Assembly (NCBI GenBank): GCA_009779255.1
Contig: WREQ01000005.1
Location: 1-49,913 of the forward strand
Reading direction: 5' to 3'
Length of the DNA: 49,913 nt
DNA from: Dehalococcoidia bacterium
Lineage (GTDB): Bacteria; Chloroflexota; Dehalococcoidia; Dehalococcoidales; UBA1222
Part shown: one piece after another, positions 17,686 through 28,765 of the stretch
Position numbering within the stretch: position 1 is the stretch's first letter
How the letters are laid out: each line of letters starts with the position of its first letter
The notes under the pieces: generated by a model
Told to the model about the DNA's origin: nothing
The model's input: only the letters and a program-made list of their open reading frames with translations
Database searches by the model: none
Position numbers and translations under genes: made by a program

Positions 17686-18780
17686 TCAGCCCTCCAAAGC
17701 TTTTATTACCAGATGTCCCATTTCGGATGTCCCTACCGGATTATTACTGGCGCCAATTATATCCCTGGTACGATGCCCCGCCTTGAGTACAGAGGAAACC
17801 GCTTTCTCAACCGCCGCCGCTTCGCGCTCAAGCCCTAGTGAAAAATGCAGCAACATCGCCACACTCAATATGGTGGCAATCGGATTGGCAACGTCTTTGC
17901 CGGCGATATCGGGCGCACTGCCATGTATCGGTTCATACAAACCGAAAGTACGCGCTCCTGGCTGCGGGATACCAGACAGAGAAGCCGATGCCAGCATACC
18001 CATCGAACCTGCCAGCATTGAGGCCTCATCGGTAAGAATATCTCCGAAGGTATTCTCGGTCACAAGCACATCGAAATCGCGCGGCGTGAGCAGAATACGC
18101 ATGGCGCAGGTGTCCACCAGCATGTGTTCCAGTGTAACGTCAGGATAGTCGCGGGCAACCTCGACAGCAACCTGCCGCCACAACCGTGACGATTCAAGTA
18201 CGTTGGCCTTGTCAACAGATGTGAGTTTTTTACGACGCGAGCGCGCCAGTTCAAAGCCAATACGTACGATGCGCCCGATTTCGCGGTCGTTATAGCACAT
18301 TGAGTCCACGCTTTTGCGCATGGTTGCCGTTTCCCATCGTTTCTTGGGTCTGCCGAAATAAAGTCCTCCGGTCAGTTCTCGCACAAAAATGAAATCGGCG
18401 CCCCTGATGACCTCCGGTTTAAAAACCGTACCGTCAACCAGCTCGTCATAGACCTTCACCGGACGCAGGTTGGCAAACAAATTCAACTCCTTGCGGATAG
18501 CCAGCAGGCCGTTTTCAGGGCGTTCTTTAATTTTGGGATCGTCAAATTTCGGGTCGCCCACGGCGCCAAGTAGCACCGCGTCGGAAGCTTTGGCCAGTTT
18601 TAGGGTTTCTTCAGGCAGGGATGACCCGGTCTTGTCTATGGCGATGCCGCCTATCAAGGCATTTTCCAGCTCAAAAGTATGCCCGTATATTTGGCCGACA
18701 GCCTTCAGCACCAAGGCGCCCTGAGCCATGACCTCTGGTCCGATGCCGTCACCTGATAATTGCGCTATCCTGAATCTCAC
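17686..18780 (-). CDS. leuB: 3-isopropylmalate dehydrogenase LeuB
   Basis: 364 residues. It oxidises and decarboxylates 3-isopropylmalate with NAD, and in this setting probably also 3-methylmalate from the CimA route. Family marks: [30 protein letters not shown], the [13 protein letters not shown] block, VDTCAM and [16 protein letters not shown], then [18 protein letters not shown] near the C-terminus. The start overlaps the leuD stop by four bases, and the stop abuts the cimA start. Confidence 0.97.
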   Translation of the reverse strand: MRFRIAQLSGDGIGPEVMAQGALVLKAVGQIYGHTFELENALIGGIAIDKTGSSLPEETLKLAKASDAVLLGAVGDPKFDDPKIKERPENGLLAIRKELNLFANLRPVKVYDELVDGTVFKPEVIRGADFIFVRELTGGLYFGRPKKRWETATMRKSVDSMCYNDREIGRIVRIGFELARSRRKKLTSVDKANVLESSRLWRQVAVEVARDYPDVTLEHMLVDTCAMRILLTPRDFDVLVTENTFGDILTDEASMLAGSMGMLASASLSGIPQPGARTFGLYEPIHGSAPDIAGKDVANPIATILSVAMLLHFSLGLEREAAAVEKAVSSVLKAGHRTRDIIGASNNPVGTSEMGHLVIKALEG

Positions 18781-19277
18781 TGCGCGCCCCCGGCCAGATT
18801 CCTGCGGGTATACTCTATCAACCCGCCTGAAGCAATAATACCAGCCATGAAACTGGGATACGGATTAGCGCGAAAAGTCTCGCCGCTGGTTACACTTCGA
18901 ATTATTCCGGCTTCAAGATCTATTTCAAGAGTATCCCCGGCGCTTGCAGCTGCGGCCGCCTCCGCCGATTCCAATAACGGCAGACCGATATTGATTGCGT
19001 TTCGGAAGAATATACGCGCAAAACTCGCCGCCACCACCGCCGACACACCAGCGGCCTTTATAGCAATCGGGGCGTGCTCACGCGAAGATCCGCACCCGAA
19101 ATTGGTGGAAGCTACGATAATATCGCCTTTATCAACCTTCTTCACAAAATCAGCATCAATATCTTCCATGCAGTGCTTCGCCAGCTCGGTAGGATCTGAA
19201 ACGTTCAGATAGCGCGCCGGTATAATGGCGTCCGTATCAACATTCGCCCCATACTTAAATACTTTTCCGCTTATCAT
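18777..19277 (-). CDS. leuD: 3-isopropylmalate dehydratase small subunit LeuD
   Basis: About 166 residues, the short form usual in archaea and many anaerobes. It forms the swivelling domain that partners LeuC to isomerise 2- to 3-isopropylmalate. Key stretches: [12 protein letters not shown] and [15 protein letters not shown], the substrate-binding loop. The reading frame extends to 19313, but ATG 19277 gives the normal start [10 protein letters not shown] and a 13-base gap after leuC. The 3' end overlaps leuB by four bases. Confidence 0.95.
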   Translation of the reverse strand: MISGKVFKYGANVDTDAIIPARYLNVSDPTELAKHCMEDIDADFVKKVDKGDIIVASTNFGCGSSREHAPIAIKAAGVSAVVAASFARIFFRNAINIGLPLLESAEAAAAASAGDTLEIDLEAGIIRSVTSGETFRANPYPSFMAGIIASGGLIEYTRRNLAGGAQ

Positions 19278-19290
19278 TTTCTCTGCTCTC

Positions 19291-20541
19291 TTACAGTTCT
19301 GCCGGCGAAGCAATACGTCCCAGCACTGCGGAGGCAGCCGTCACCGCCGGATTTGCCAGGTATACTTCGCTTTTGGGAGATCCCATCCGCCCCACGAAAT
19401 TACGATTTGTAGTGGAAACAGCGCGCTCTCCCGCCGCCAAAATGCCCATATGCCCGCCCAGGCACGGACCGCAGGTAGGCGTACTGAAAGCGCATCCGGC
19501 CTTGATGAAGGTCTCCACCAAGCCTTCCTTGATGGCATCAAGATATACTTGTTGGGAACCGGGTATGACAATACAACGCACGAAAGGTGCCACCTTGTGT
19601 CCTTTGATGACTGTCGCCGCCAGACGCAAATCCTCAATGCGCCCGTTGGTACACGAGCCGATAACTGCCTGATGAATTTTAACATCCCTGAACTGGCTCA
19701 CACCTTTAGTATTCGAAGGTAGGTGCGGCGCAGCCACCTGCGGTTCCAGCCCACTCACGTCATACTCTATGACATGCGCGCATTCATCGACATGGCCAAG
19801 TTCATACGCCTGATAAGCGCGCCGTGCACGCGGTTTGGCATAAGCTACGGTTTTGTCGTCTGCGCGGCACAACCCCACCTTACCACCGGCTTCAATGGCC
19901 ATGTTTGACATGGTAAAACGGCCGTCCATAGACAGACTATCGACGGCTTCGCCGGTAAACTCCATGGCGTTATACAGCGCGCCATCCACACCTATCTGAC
20001 CAATGGTATAAAGAATCAAGTCCTTGCCACCCACCCATTCCTGCAGCCTGCCGTGGTAAACGAATCGTATGGTTTTTGGCACCTTCATCCAGATTTCGCC
20101 GGTAGCCATCGCGACGGCAATGTCTGTCGACCCCATGCCAGTGGCAAATGCCCCCAACGCTCCATAGGTACATGTATGGGAATCGGCACCGATAACGACA
20201 TCTCCTGGCAGCACCAGCCCCTGTTCTGGCAGCAGTACGTGTTCAATCCCCATCTGCCCGCACTCGAAATAGTTGATGCCATGTTCAGCCGCGAACTCGC
20301 GCAACAGTTTGGACTGCTCAGCTGAGGCAATATCTTTATTAGGCACAAAATGATCGGGAACCATTACAATCTTGTGCGGGTCAAAAACCTTCTTCACACC
20401 CATCTTGTAAAACTCTCTGATGGCAATCGGGGCGGTAATGTCGTTGGATAGTATCATGTCCGGGCGCACACTTATAAAGTCCCCCGGGCTGACGCTCTTT
20501 CTGCCGCAGTGAGCGGCTAATATAGTCTCGGCTAAAGTCAC
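19291..20541 (-). CDS. leuC: 3-isopropylmalate dehydratase large subunit LeuC
   Basis: About 416 residues, an aconitase-family protein with a 4Fe-4S cluster. The cluster cysteines are visible in GSCTNGR and in [24 protein letters not shown] and [20 protein letters not shown] are active-site stretches. GTG 20541 ([12 protein letters not shown]) is preferred because it follows the leuA stop by one base; ATG 20562 upstream is possible. It works with LeuD. Confidence 0.96.
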   Translation of the reverse strand: MTLAETILAAHCGRKSVSPGDFISVRPDMILSNDITAPIAIREFYKMGVKKVFDPHKIVMVPDHFVPNKDIASAEQSKLLREFAAEHGINYFECGQMGIEHVLLPEQGLVLPGDVVIGADSHTCTYGALGAFATGMGSTDIAVAMATGEIWMKVPKTIRFVYHGRLQEWVGGKDLILYTIGQIGVDGALYNAMEFTGEAVDSLSMDGRFTMSNMAIEAGGKVGLCRADDKTVAYAKPRARRAYQAYELGHVDECAHVIEYDVSGLEPQVAAPHLPSNTKGVSQFRDVKIHQAVIGSCTNGRIEDLRLAATVIKGHKVAPFVRCIVIPGSQQVYLDAIKEGLVETFIKAGCAFSTPTCGPCLGGHMGILAAGERAVSTTNRNFVGRMGSPKSEVYLANPAVTAASAVLGRIASPAEL

Positions 20542-20542
20542 C

Positions 20543-22069
20543 TTATTTATCCTGCCCTGCATTTTTAGCGCTTAACAGCCGGTTCAAGGCATTCATGTAT
20601 GCCTTGGCCGAAGCCACCACAATATCCGGGTCGGCGCCACGTCCGGTATAGCTTACGCCGTCACTTTCAATGCGAATGAACACCTCGCCGATGGCGTCTA
20701 TGCCCTCTGTTATCGAATTGACGGTAAACTCGGTCAGTTTGTTAGGCACCTGTACCAGCCGATTGATTGCCTTGTAGGCCGCGTCCACCGGTCCGGTACC
20801 TAAAGCAGCGTCAGCAAGCTCCCCGCCGCCCGGCCCTATCAGCCTCACCGCAGCTGTAGGTATACCGCGATCGCCGCAGGTCACCTGTATGCGATCAAGA
20901 TGATAATATTCGGAAAGTGTGCGCTTGTCCTCCGCCATCAGCGATTCTATATCGCGATCGGTAACATCCTTCTTTTTATCAGCCAGTTCCTTGAAGGCAA
21001 TGAATGCACGTTCAAAATCAGCGCCAGACAACGTGAATCCCAATTCAGACAGGCGCTGTTTAAAAGCATTTCTCCCGCTCAGCTTGCCCATTACAAGGCT
21101 GGAAGAAGGCACCCCCACCTTTTGCGGGTCGATGATTTCGTACGTATTGGACATCTTGATGACCCCGTCTTGATGGATGCCGGACTGATGACGGAAGGCA
21201 TTAGCGCCCACAATCGCCTTGTTCGGCTGCACGGGAAAGCCCGTCAGTTCGCTGACCAATCGGCTGGCACGATAAATCTGCCGGGTATCGATGCCGGTGG
21301 TCACATTGAACAGATCGGCACGCGTATCGATAGCCATGACGACCTCTTCAAGCGCGGCGTTACCAGCGCGCTCCCCGATACCGTTAATGGTGCATTCTAT
21401 CTGACGCGCACCGCATATTACGGCTTCCAAGCTGTTGGCCGAGGCCATACCCAGATCGTTATGACAATGAACACTCACGACAGCCTTGTCGATGTTCTTC
21501 ACATTTTCAAAAATATTGCGTATGAACCGTCCGAACTCAAGCGGAGTGGCATAGCCCACCGTATCGGGGATATTGACAGTCGTGGCACCCGCATCAATAA
21601 CATCCGTCAGCAGCTGATAGATATATTCCGGATTGGCGCGGGTGGCATCCATCGGCGAAAACTCTACGTCAGCCAGATATTTTTTTGCGTGCCTCACCAT
21701 TGCCGCTGCCGTTTCGCGCACCTGCTCATGACTCTTCTTGAGCTGGTGCATCAGATGAATATCGGATGCCGATATAAAAACATGAATGCGCGGGGAGATC
21801 GCCTCTTTGACGGCATCCCAAGCGACATCAATATCGGCGGCCATGGCACGCGCCAGACCACAAACAGAAGCATCCTTTATAGCGAAAGAAATCTGGCGGA
21901 CCGCTTCAAAATCGCCGGGGGAGCTGACAGGAAAACCAGCCTCAATAACGCCAACCTTCATACGCTCCAGTTGGCGGGCGATCTCCAGTTTTTCCTGTAC
22001 GTTCAGAGAGGAACCGGCGGCCTGTTCACCGTCCCTGAGTGTGGTATCAAAAATAACGATTTTATCCAT
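20543..22069 (-). CDS. leuA: 2-isopropylmalate synthase LeuA
   Basis: About 508 residues. It condenses acetyl-CoA with ketoisovalerate, the first step of leucine synthesis. The barrel begins DTTLRDGEQAAGSSLN and carries VHCHNDLGMASANSL and NGIGERAGNAALEEVVMA; HQSGIHQDGV lies in the subdomain. The C-terminal regulatory domain (about 385-508) should bind leucine for feedback inhibition. ATG 22069 has a GGAGG ribosome site six bases upstream. Upstream is a 200-bp gap holding a CCCCTCC-6-GGAGGGG hairpin (22110-22129), and beyond it the inserted LRR gene; leuA may therefore depend on a promoter of its own. Confidence 0.96.
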   Translation of the reverse strand: MDKIVIFDTTLRDGEQAAGSSLNVQEKLEIARQLERMKVGVIEAGFPVSSPGDFEAVRQISFAIKDASVCGLARAMAADIDVAWDAVKEAISPRIHVFISASDIHLMHQLKKSHEQVRETAAAMVRHAKKYLADVEFSPMDATRANPEYIYQLLTDVIDAGATTVNIPDTVGYATPLEFGRFIRNIFENVKNIDKAVVSVHCHNDLGMASANSLEAVICGARQIECTINGIGERAGNAALEEVVMAIDTRADLFNVTTGIDTRQIYRASRLVSELTGFPVQPNKAIVGANAFRHQSGIHQDGVIKMSNTYEIIDPQKVGVPSSSLVMGKLSGRNAFKQRLSELGFTLSGADFERAFIAFKELADKKKDVTDRDIESLMAEDKRTLSEYYHLDRIQVTCGDRGIPTAAVRLIGPGGGELADAALGTGPVDAAYKAINRLVQVPNKLTEFTVNSITEGIDAIGEVFIRIESDGVSYTGRGADPDIVVASAKAYMNALNRLLSAKNAGQDK

Positions 22070-22109
22070 ATTATCCTCCATCGAAAAATAATCCTGCGCC
22101 CGCCCGATA

Positions 22110-22129
22110 CCCCTCCTTAAATGGAGGGG
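22110..22129. repeat. Perfect 7-bp hairpin upstream of leuA
   Basis: CCCCTCC (22110-22116), six-base loop, GGAGGGG (22123-22129). It lies about 40 bases before the leuA start on the minus strand. It could be a small REP-type palindrome or a leader hairpin; no T-tract follows directly. Confidence 0.45.
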
Positions 22130-22223
22130 ACGGTAAGCGCAAGATTAATACCGATTGCGAGGGTATACGGATAACTGTTCATTGTTGTATCTACGTTAAA
22201 CTGTACACGATTGGAGGAACCAA

Positions 22224-22256
22224 GTCAAACGCCCGTATGAGTCCAGCGCATACCTA
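22224..22256. repeat. Interspersed repeat, copy A (left of LRR gene)
   Basis: GTCAAA, six bases, then TATGAGTCCA (22224-22245), followed by CGCATACCTA (22247-22256). Both parts recur on the other side of the LRR gene. The rest of the element (AATATGT...) is missing in this copy. Confidence 0.55.
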
Positions 22257-22277
22257 GCTTGCCAACGAACCTTGTAT

Positions 22278-23120
22278 CTAAAAAGTCTTGTTGAAAATAT
22301 TTAGCTTGTTGAAGACGTTTAGAAAGAATTCCATTAGGCAGTGCCGCCCCTGAGTTAGCTGGAACTTTATATTGTTCTCCACGCAGTACTGGTGAACGTA
22401 AGAATTTGGGGAGCAGGTGACGGTGAGGTTGGGGCACCTGGCAAAAGCATGATCTCCAATACTCTTTACGCTGCTCGGTATAGTTATACTTGTCAGCGCG
22501 CGGCAATGAGTAAAAGCATAATCTCCAATACTTCTTACACCATTCGGTATGGTTATACTACGCAAATTTACACAATTGGCAAAAACGCCATTCCCAATTT
22601 TCGTTAAGCCTTTTGGAATAGTTATGTCAGTTAGAAACATACACAGGCCGAAGGCGTAATCTCCGATACTCTTTACGCTTTCCGGTATGGTTATGCGCTC
22701 CAGGAAAAAGCAATAGTAGAAAGCCCCTTCTTCAATACTGGTTACTCCGTTTGGAAGTTTTATAGTTGTCAAACGTGAGGTGCCGCTAAAAGCCTCTTTA
22801 CCTATACATGTTACACTCTTGCCTTCGATTTTATCAGGAATAACAACATCGCCATCTCTGCCAACATATCCTGTTATAGTTACGCTATTGCCCTTGATTT
22901 CATAGAGAAAATCCGAAGCAGGATTTGGCTCGGTTCTGTCTGGATTGGTAGGGCGAGGCCACCCTGTGCTGATAAGTGGGATTGTGTTATCAGGTGGCGG
23001 CGTATATGATGGTGTGAGTGTTGACGAATAAAACGCGGCATCAACATTACCGACGCAAGAAGCCATCATTGCCGTCACACTTACGGTTAATATGGCACAA
23101 AACAATTTATGCTTTGCCAT
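22278..23120 (-). CDS. BspA-type leucine-rich-repeat lipoprotein
   Basis: 280 residues. The N-terminal signal ends with a lipobox-like MMASC (Cys about 22), then a Pro/Thr-rich linker (TPSYTPPPDNTIPL). About five BspA/LRR_5 repeats of 23 residues follow, each of the form SIxIPxGVxSIGDYAFxxC, closing with a typical cap (SPNSYVHQYCVENNIKF). Such proteins are surface-exposed and usually bind other proteins or cells. It lies in the same direction inside the ilv-leu operon, between ilvC and leuA, with 196- and 222-bp gaps and flanking direct repeats. It has no evident link to amino-acid synthesis, so it is probably an insertion. Confidence 0.9.
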   Translation of the reverse strand: MAKHKLFCAILTVSVTAMMASCVGNVDAAFYSSTLTPSYTPPPDNTIPLISTGWPRPTNPDRTEPNPASDFLYEIKGNSVTITGYVGRDGDVVIPDKIEGKSVTCIGKEAFSGTSRLTTIKLPNGVTSIEEGAFYYCFFLERITIPESVKSIGDYAFGLCMFLTDITIPKGLTKIGNGVFANCVNLRSITIPNGVRSIGDYAFTHCRALTSITIPSSVKSIGDHAFARCPNLTVTCSPNSYVHQYCVENNIKFQLTQGRHCLMEFFLNVFNKLNIFNKTF

Positions 23121-23232
23121 AGTTCTATCCCTGGGGAAGCAAATATTCTTTTCAGACTGGATTTAGGGGAAAGTTTCATGATAGAGACTCATCCTAAAGG
23201 TACCATGCTTTCTCAGGCTCACGATTAAGCAT

Positions 23233-23297
23233 CGCATACCTAAAGCAGGGCTGTCAAATTCCTATATGAGTCCAATATGTATTGGGCTTGTGCATGG
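23233..23297. repeat. Interspersed repeat, copy B (right of LRR gene)
   Basis: CGCATACCTA at 23233-23242 repeats the 10 bases at 22247-22256. From 23253 follows GTCAAA-6-TATGAGTCCAATATGT and the palindromic AGTCCAAT-4-ATTGGGCT. It matches copies A, C and D. Confidence 0.6.
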
Positions 23298-23342
23298 CAG
23301 GGCAAAAATATCTGCGCCCCACTCGGCCATCAGTTCAATCTA

Positions 23343-24338
23343 TCATGGATTCTTCAGCCAGGGCATCATCTCCCTGATATTAGCCCCCACATCTTCAATT
23401 GGATGCTCGGATTCCATACGTTTAAGCGCGTTGTATACCGGACGCCCCGCTTGATTCTCCAGCACCCACTCGCGGGCAAACCGGCCGTCCTGAATTTCCG
23501 CCAGGATTTCATCCATTTCGGCATAGGTCTCATCAGTCACAACACGCCCGCCGCGGGTGTAATCCCCGTACTTGGCAGTGTCGGAGATGGAATTTCGCAT
23601 ATAGGCGATACCGCCCTTGTAAATAAGGTCTACAATCAATTTGAGTTCATGCAGGCATTCGAAATAGGCAACCTCCGGCTGATAACCGGCAGCCACCAGC
23701 GTTTCAAAGCCGGCTTTAATCAGCGATGTGCATCCGCCGCATAGCACCGCCTGCTCGCCAAAGAGGTCTGTCTCGGTTTCCTCCGCAAAAGTTGTTTCCA
23801 GGATTCCGGCACGGGACGAGCCGATGCCTTTGGCGTAAGCCAGCGCAATTTGCAAGGCCTGCCCGGATGAATCCTGATGCACCGCCACCAGAGACGGCAC
23901 ACCGTTGCCCTGGGTATACACTTCACGCACCATCTGACCGGGGGACTTCGGCGCAATCATGACCACATCCACATCAGTGGGCGGTACAATCTGGCCGTAG
24001 TGAATATTGAAGCCATGCGCAAACTGCAGCACCTTGCCGGCACTGAGCGCCGGAGCAATCTCATTCTGATATATGGCCGGCTGGGCGGTATCCGGAGCCA
24101 GCAGGACAATTACATCCGATTTTTTGGCCATCTCTGCCACCGTATACACGACAAATCCCGCCGCTTCGGCTTTCTTCCATGAGAAAGAGTCTCCGGGCAA
24201 ACCGATGATAACATTGAGACCGCTGTCACGCAGGTTCTGCGCCTGCGCAGCGCCCTGACTCCCATAACCCACGATACCAATAGTTTTGCCACTGATAAAC
24301 GCCAGATCACAATCATTATCGTAATATATAGTCGCCAT
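23343..24338 (-). CDS. ilvC: Ketol-acid reductoisomerase IlvC
   Basis: 331 residues, class I length. It converts acetolactate and acetohydroxybutyrate to the dihydroxy acids with NADPH and Mg2+. The Rossmann turn is [17 protein letters not shown]; the cofactor-specificity loop reads [13 protein letters not shown], with Ser residues consistent with NADPH. Metal ligands sit in [10 protein letters not shown] and the C-terminal knotted helices ([19 protein letters not shown]). It is third after ilvD, ilvB and ilvN, 11 bases downstream of ilvN. After it the operon is broken by the LRR gene. Confidence 0.97.
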   Translation of the reverse strand: MATIYYDNDCDLAFISGKTIGIVGYGSQGAAQAQNLRDSGLNVIIGLPGDSFSWKKAEAAGFVVYTVAEMAKKSDVIVLLAPDTAQPAIYQNEIAPALSAGKVLQFAHGFNIHYGQIVPPTDVDVVMIAPKSPGQMVREVYTQGNGVPSLVAVHQDSSGQALQIALAYAKGIGSSRAGILETTFAEETETDLFGEQAVLCGGCTSLIKAGFETLVAAGYQPEVAYFECLHELKLIVDLIYKGGIAYMRNSISDTAKYGDYTRGGRVVTDETYAEMDEILAEIQDGRFAREWVLENQAGRPVYNALKRMESEHPIEDVGANIREMMPWLKNP

Positions 24339-24349
24339 AGTTACTCCTT

Positions 24350-24868
24350 TTAACCTCTTCCATCAGACTCATCAGATGGGACAACCACCCCACGCATCAT
24401 GCCTATAATACCGGTGCGGCTGACTTCCCTGATGCCGAATTCCTTTAGCAAATTATACAACGAAGCAATCTTGGCTTCATCTCCTGTTACCTCCACCGTC
24501 AGTGAGTCAAGCGCTACGTCCACGATCTTGGCGCGGAATATGCTCACTATCTGCATGATTTCGCTACGCGTGGATACAGAACTTTTTACCTTGATAAGCG
24601 CCAGTTCACGGGTAATAGTACCGGGGGCAGTTATGTCTGTGACTTTTATAACATCCACAACCTTGTCAAGTTGCTTGCGCACCTGCTCGACCAGAGTCGC
24701 GGAGCCATTCACCACAATGGTCATGCGCGATACTTCCGGCAGCTCACTGGCACCTACGGCGATGCTGTCGATGTTAAACCCGCGGCGGCGGAACAGGCTG
24801 GCGACACGACTGAGAACACCGGGCCTGTCGGCCACCAATGCGGTTATAATGTGCTTTGTCGAGACCAT
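24350..24868 (-). CDS. ilvN: Acetolactate synthase small (regulatory) subunit
   Basis: 172 residues. An N-terminal ACT domain ([30 protein letters not shown]) binds valine for feedback control, and a C-terminal ALS_ss domain ([28 protein letters not shown]) contacts the catalytic subunit. The length fits the IlvH/IlvN type of one ACT domain plus one C-terminal domain. An AAAGGAGG ribosome site precedes ATG 24868. It lies 37 bases after ilvB. Confidence 0.95.
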   Translation of the reverse strand: MVSTKHIITALVADRPGVLSRVASLFRRRGFNIDSIAVGASELPEVSRMTIVVNGSATLVEQVRKQLDKVVDVIKVTDITAPGTITRELALIKVKSSVSTRSEIMQIVSIFRAKIVDVALDSLTVEVTGDEAKIASLYNLLKEFGIREVSRTGIIGMMRGVVVPSDESDGRG

Positions 24869-24905
24869 GCCGGCACCTCCTTTCGCGGTTCTTCAATAAA
24901 CTCAT

Positions 24906-26552
24906 TCAGCGACGCCCGGGCGGGACCATCGGATAAACATTCTCTTCAGGCTCGACCTCGAAATTGATGATGTACGGGCCGTCGTGCGCCATCGCGCGTT
25001 TGATTGCCGGCGCGACATCCTGTTTCCGGCTGACTTTTTCCGCCATGATGCCATAGGCCTCGGCTACCTTGACAAAGTCCGGACAATTCAGCGGAGTGGC
25101 AATATAGCGCCTTTCGTAGAAAAGCTGCTGCCACTGCCGCACCATGCCAAGGTAGTTGTTGTTCATAATGGCAATTTTGACGGCAACGCCCTCGTGGGAA
25201 ACTGTAGCAAGCTCCTGGATGGTCATCTGCAAACTGCCGTCGCCGGCGATGCACCACACCGTTTCATCCGGTTTGCCTATTTTTACCCCTATGGAAGCCG
25301 GCAGTTCAAAACCCATCGTGCCCAATCCTCCAGAGGAAATAAAGCTGTTGGGCTTATCGTAAAAAAAGTGCTGGCCGGCGAACATCTGGTGCTGCCCCAC
25401 ACCGGTTACGATAATGGCATCGCCTTTTGTCGCCTCCCATATCTTGCGCACCACGAACTGGGGCAGCAATTCTTTGCTGTCCCGTATATCAAGCAGCGGA
25501 TGCTCGCGCCGCCATGTGTCCAGCAGTTTCAACCATTCCAAATGTTCCAGCGGAGCGACTTGCTTGTTAAGCGCGGCGAGAACATTTCCTGCATCCCCGA
25601 CTATCGGCACGTCAACACGCACGTTTTTGCCGATTTCGGCGGGGTCAATATCAATATGTATAATCTTTGCGCGCGGCGCGAAACCGCTGACTTTGGCGGT
25701 GGCGCGATCGCCAAAACGCATACCGATTGCGATCAGCAAGTCACAGTCGGTTACCGCCATGTTGGCATACGCCATACCGTGCATTCCCAGCCAGCCGTAA
25801 GAAAGCGGGTGAGATTCCGGGAAAGCACTGATGCCCTGCAGTGTGGTGACGACGGGTATCTGCGCCTTTTCGGCCAGCGTTTTGAGTCCATCGAAGGCGC
25901 CGGAGATGATAACGCCATGTCCGGCTAATATAAGCGGCTTTTTAGCCGCGGAGATGAGCTTTATAGCCCTGGCGATTTGAGACGGGTGCCCGTTGAGCGT
26001 AGGTTTATAACCCGGTAAATTCACCTTCTCCGGATAGTTGAATTCCGCCTGCTCCACCTGAATATCCTTAGGCAAGTCAATCAACACCGGACCGGGGCGG
26101 CCGGTTCGAGCCAGATAAAAAGCCTCCTTGATGGTAGCAGCAAGATCGGCGACGTTGGTCACCAGATAGTTATGTTTGGTAATCGGCAGTGTTATACCCG
26201 TAATATCAACCTCCTGGAAGGCATCCTTGCCGATAAACGGGCACCCAACCTGACCGGTAAAAGCCACCATGGGAATTGAGTCCAGATAGGCGTCAGCGAT
26301 GCCGGTAACCAGATTGGTAGCACCCGGCCCAGAAGTGGCAAAGCACACACCGACCCTACCAGTGACGCGGGCATAGCCCTCCGCAGCGTGAGCCGCCCCC
26401 TGCTCATGGCCTGTCAGCACGTGACGAAGCTGCGGGTACTGAGTCAGGGTATCATAAAGAGGCAATATCTGCCCTCCAAGGATGCCAAAGATGGTATCTA
26501 CACCCTCTTTGAGCAGGCTTTCACACACGATTTGAGCGCCAGTAAGTTTCAT
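24906..26552 (-). CDS. ilvB: Acetolactate synthase large (catalytic) subunit IlvB
   Basis: 548 residues. A thiamine-diphosphate enzyme that makes acetolactate from pyruvate and acetohydroxybutyrate from pyruvate plus ketobutyrate. The catalytic Glu is in [17 protein letters not shown], the FAD/central domain follows, and the ThDP-Mg motif is [15 protein letters not shown]...[10 protein letters not shown]. The C-terminus is PPGRR. The start overlaps the ilvD stop by four bases (ATGA). Confidence 0.97.
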   Translation of the reverse strand: MKLTGAQIVCESLLKEGVDTIFGILGGQILPLYDTLTQYPQLRHVLTGHEQGAAHAAEGYARVTGRVGVCFATSGPGATNLVTGIADAYLDSIPMVAFTGQVGCPFIGKDAFQEVDITGITLPITKHNYLVTNVADLAATIKEAFYLARTGRPGPVLIDLPKDIQVEQAEFNYPEKVNLPGYKPTLNGHPSQIARAIKLISAAKKPLILAGHGVIISGAFDGLKTLAEKAQIPVVTTLQGISAFPESHPLSYGWLGMHGMAYANMAVTDCDLLIAIGMRFGDRATAKVSGFAPRAKIIHIDIDPAEIGKNVRVDVPIVGDAGNVLAALNKQVAPLEHLEWLKLLDTWRREHPLLDIRDSKELLPQFVVRKIWEATKGDAIIVTGVGQHQMFAGQHFFYDKPNSFISSGGLGTMGFELPASIGVKIGKPDETVWCIAGDGSLQMTIQELATVSHEGVAVKIAIMNNNYLGMVRQWQQLFYERRYIATPLNCPDFVKVAEAYGIMAEKVSRKQDVAPAIKRAMAHDGPYIINFEVEPEENVYPMVPPGRR

Positions 26553-28225
26553 ATCTGCCCCAAGGTAAAAACTGCTCCACTGCCCGCCGGCGCCACATTC
26601 TCCATATATCGCGCCAAGTAGCCTGACCTGACTGGAGACGTGAACACTGGGAGTTTAGCCAGACGTTCTTTGATTTCAGCCTCCGACAGCTTTGCGTTAA
26701 GACTGTAACATGGAATGTCGATTTCGATAATATCGCCCTCGCGGACGACGGCAAGTGGACCGCCCAACGCCGCCTCAGGCGAAACGTGCCCGATGGAAGC
26801 GCCTCGGCTGGCGCCAGAAAAACGTCCGTCAGTGATGAGCGCAACCGACTTGTCCAGCCCCATTCCGGCCAGCAGAGCAGTCGGAGTTAGCATCTCCCGC
26901 ATACCAGGACCGCCTTTCGGCCCCTCATAGCGGATGACAACTACATCCCCATGCCTGATTTTGCCGGCCATAATCGCTCCGGTGGCCTCGTCCTCGGAAT
27001 CAAACACCCTCGCCGGGCCGCTGTGCCGCATCATTTCTGCAGCCACCGCCGAGCGCTTGACCACCGCTCCTTCGGGCGCGATATTACCAAACAATATTGC
27101 CAGCCCGCCATTTTGCGAATAAGCCGTCTCTAGTGCACGAATGACATCATTGTCTTGAATCGCCGCCTGCGCCGTAATTTCGAAAATGGTGCGCCCTGAG
27201 ACCGTATTCTTCCCCTGATGCAGCCGCACATCAAGCTGCTTCATAACCGCCGGAATACCGCCGGCGCGGTCAAGATCCTCGATATGGTAATCGCCGGCAG
27301 GCCGAATTCTGGCAAGACACGGCGTCTTATCGCTGAGTTCATTGACTCGTTTCAGACTGAAGGGAATACCGGCCTCATGGGCAATCGCCATAAGATGCAG
27401 CACCGAATTGGTGCTACCGCCGAGCGCCATGTCGACAATAAAGGCGTTTTCTATCGCTTTGTCATCTATAATGTCCCGCGGTTTTATATCCGCCGCAAGC
27501 AGCCCGAGTACCCGCTTTCCGGCTTCCAGCGCCAGTTTGCAGCGACGCTGATCAACTGCGAGGATAGTTCCGTTGCCCGGAAGCGCCATCCCCAGCGCCT
27601 CCATCAGACAGTTCATGGTATTGGCAGTAAACATCCCAGAACAGCTGCCGCATCCGGGACAGGCTTCGTCCTCCAGTATTTCGAGTTCGTGTTCACTCAT
27701 CTGTTTGGTCAAAACCTGCCCAACCGCTTCAAAGACCGAACTGAGATCCGCCGTTTTGATGCCATCACCGGTTTTAACCTTGCCAGCCAGCATCGGCCCG
27801 CCGGATACGAATATGGCGGGAATATTCAGTCGCAGCGCCGCCATCAGCATACCGGGAACGACCTTGTCGCAGTTGGGGATGAAAACCAGCGCGTCAAACC
27901 GGTGTGCCTGCGCCATAACCTCAACACTGTCGGCGATAAGCTCGCGGGACGGCAGGGAATACCTCATGCCAGCATGGTTCATGGCGATGCCGTCGCAAAC
28001 GGCAATGGTATTGAATTCAAACGGCACCCCGCCGGCCTGACGCACACCATCTTTGACCGCCTGCGCGATTTCGCGCAAATGAACATGCCCAGGCACTATT
28101 TCGGTAAAGGAATTGACCACGCCGATGAAAGGGCGCGCAAAATCGTTTGAACTCACACCCACAGCGCGCAACAGGGCACGATGCGGCGCCCTTTCAATAC
28201 CTTTTTTGATAGCTTCGCTTCTCAT
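26549..28225 (-). CDS. ilvD: Dihydroxy-acid dehydratase IlvD
   Basis: 558 residues. It dehydrates dihydroxyisovalerate and dihydroxymethylvalerate to the keto acids. Iron-sulphur ligands are visible in [12 protein letters not shown] and [34 protein letters not shown] and the C-terminal [21 protein letters not shown] are family marks. It is the first gene of the ilv-leu operon, with a promoter-like sequence about 60 bases upstream and a weak ribosome site. The leader is too short for a T-box or leucine-peptide attenuator. Confidence 0.97.
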   Translation of the reverse strand: MRSEAIKKGIERAPHRALLRAVGVSSNDFARPFIGVVNSFTEIVPGHVHLREIAQAVKDGVRQAGGVPFEFNTIAVCDGIAMNHAGMRYSLPSRELIADSVEVMAQAHRFDALVFIPNCDKVVPGMLMAALRLNIPAIFVSGGPMLAGKVKTGDGIKTADLSSVFEAVGQVLTKQMSEHELEILEDEACPGCGSCSGMFTANTMNCLMEALGMALPGNGTILAVDQRRCKLALEAGKRVLGLLAADIKPRDIIDDKAIENAFIVDMALGGSTNSVLHLMAIAHEAGIPFSLKRVNELSDKTPCLARIRPAGDYHIEDLDRAGGIPAVMKQLDVRLHQGKNTVSGRTIFEITAQAAIQDNDVIRALETAYSQNGGLAILFGNIAPEGAVVKRSAVAAEMMRHSGPARVFDSEDEATGAIMAGKIRHGDVVVIRYEGPKGGPGMREMLTPTALLAGMGLDKSVALITDGRFSGASRGASIGHVSPEAALGGPLAVVREGDIIEIDIPCYSLNAKLSEAEIKERLAKLPVFTSPVRSGYLARYMENVAPAGSGAVFTLGQI

Positions 28226-28283
28226 TTTTAGTTCTACCTAAAAACAGCAAACCGACCATCGCGGCAGGAGGATCGAATAGTAA

Positions 28284-28312
28284 AAGTTAACACAGGCTCA
28301 TACGAGTGTCAA
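28284..28312 (-). promoter_or_regulatory. Candidate promoter of the ilv-leu operon
   Basis: On the minus strand a perfect TTGACA (28307-28312) and a weaker TAACTT (28284-28289) are 17 bases apart, about 59 bases before the ilvD start, in the gap after rpiB. Confidence 0.45.
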
Positions 28313-28323
28313 GAACAGCGTGC

Positions 28324-28758
28324 CTACCCGTTTTCGATGCCAGTCAGCTTTTCCAGCCGCCGCTGATGACGCCCGCCCTCGAACTGTGTATTCAGAAAGC
28401 TGCGTACTATTTCCGCAACACCCGTGGTTTTTTCTGCACCGACACACAGCACGTTGGCGTTATTGTGTTGTCTGGAGCGCCGCGCCATCCATTCATCAAA
28501 GCACAACGCCGCGCGAATACCTTTAACCTTGTTGGCGGAGATACTCATACCGATGCCAGTGCCGCATATAAGAATACCCCGCTCCAACCGCCCGTCCGCC
28601 ACCATGACGCATAATTCACGTGCTATATCAGGATAGTCCACGCCGGCAACGCCATCGGCGCCGCAATCGCATGCGGTATGCCCCATTTCCCCAAGCAGCG
28701 CCAGAATATGCGCCTTCATTTCCACCCCGCGATGGTCGCAGCCTACACCAACGATCAT
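28324..28758 (-). CDS. rpiB: Ribose 5-phosphate isomerase B
   Basis: 144 residues, normal for RpiB, which interconverts ribulose 5-phosphate and ribose 5-phosphate. The N-terminus carries GCDHRGVEMKAHI; the catalytic Cys lies in ICGTGIGMSISANKV, and the phosphate-binding stretch is RQHNNANVLCVGA. It follows tsaC with a 7-base gap. Together with the transketolase and epimerase-like genes further along it would complete the non-oxidative pentose phosphate interconversions. Confidence 0.96.
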   Translation of the reverse strand: MIVGVGCDHRGVEMKAHILALLGEMGHTACDCGADGVAGVDYPDIARELCVMVADGRLERGILICGTGIGMSISANKVKGIRAALCFDEWMARRSRQHNNANVLCVGAEKTTGVAEIVRSFLNTQFEGGRHQRRLEKLTGIENG

Positions 28759-28765
28759 ATCGCCC

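Noticed and set aside
22225-22506. Minus-strand frame overlapping the LRR gene end
   Set aside because: Out-of-frame shadow of the LRR repeats; it has basic, low-complexity character.
22224-23297. Integron attC-like sites bracketing the LRR gene
   Set aside because: The repeats have inverted arms, but no GTTRRRY/RYYYAAC core pairs and no integrase gene is present, so the integron model is not supported.
28226-28323. T-box or leucine leader-peptide attenuator before ilvD
   Set aside because: The leader is under 60 bases, with no leucine-codon run, no T-box consensus and no terminator hairpin.
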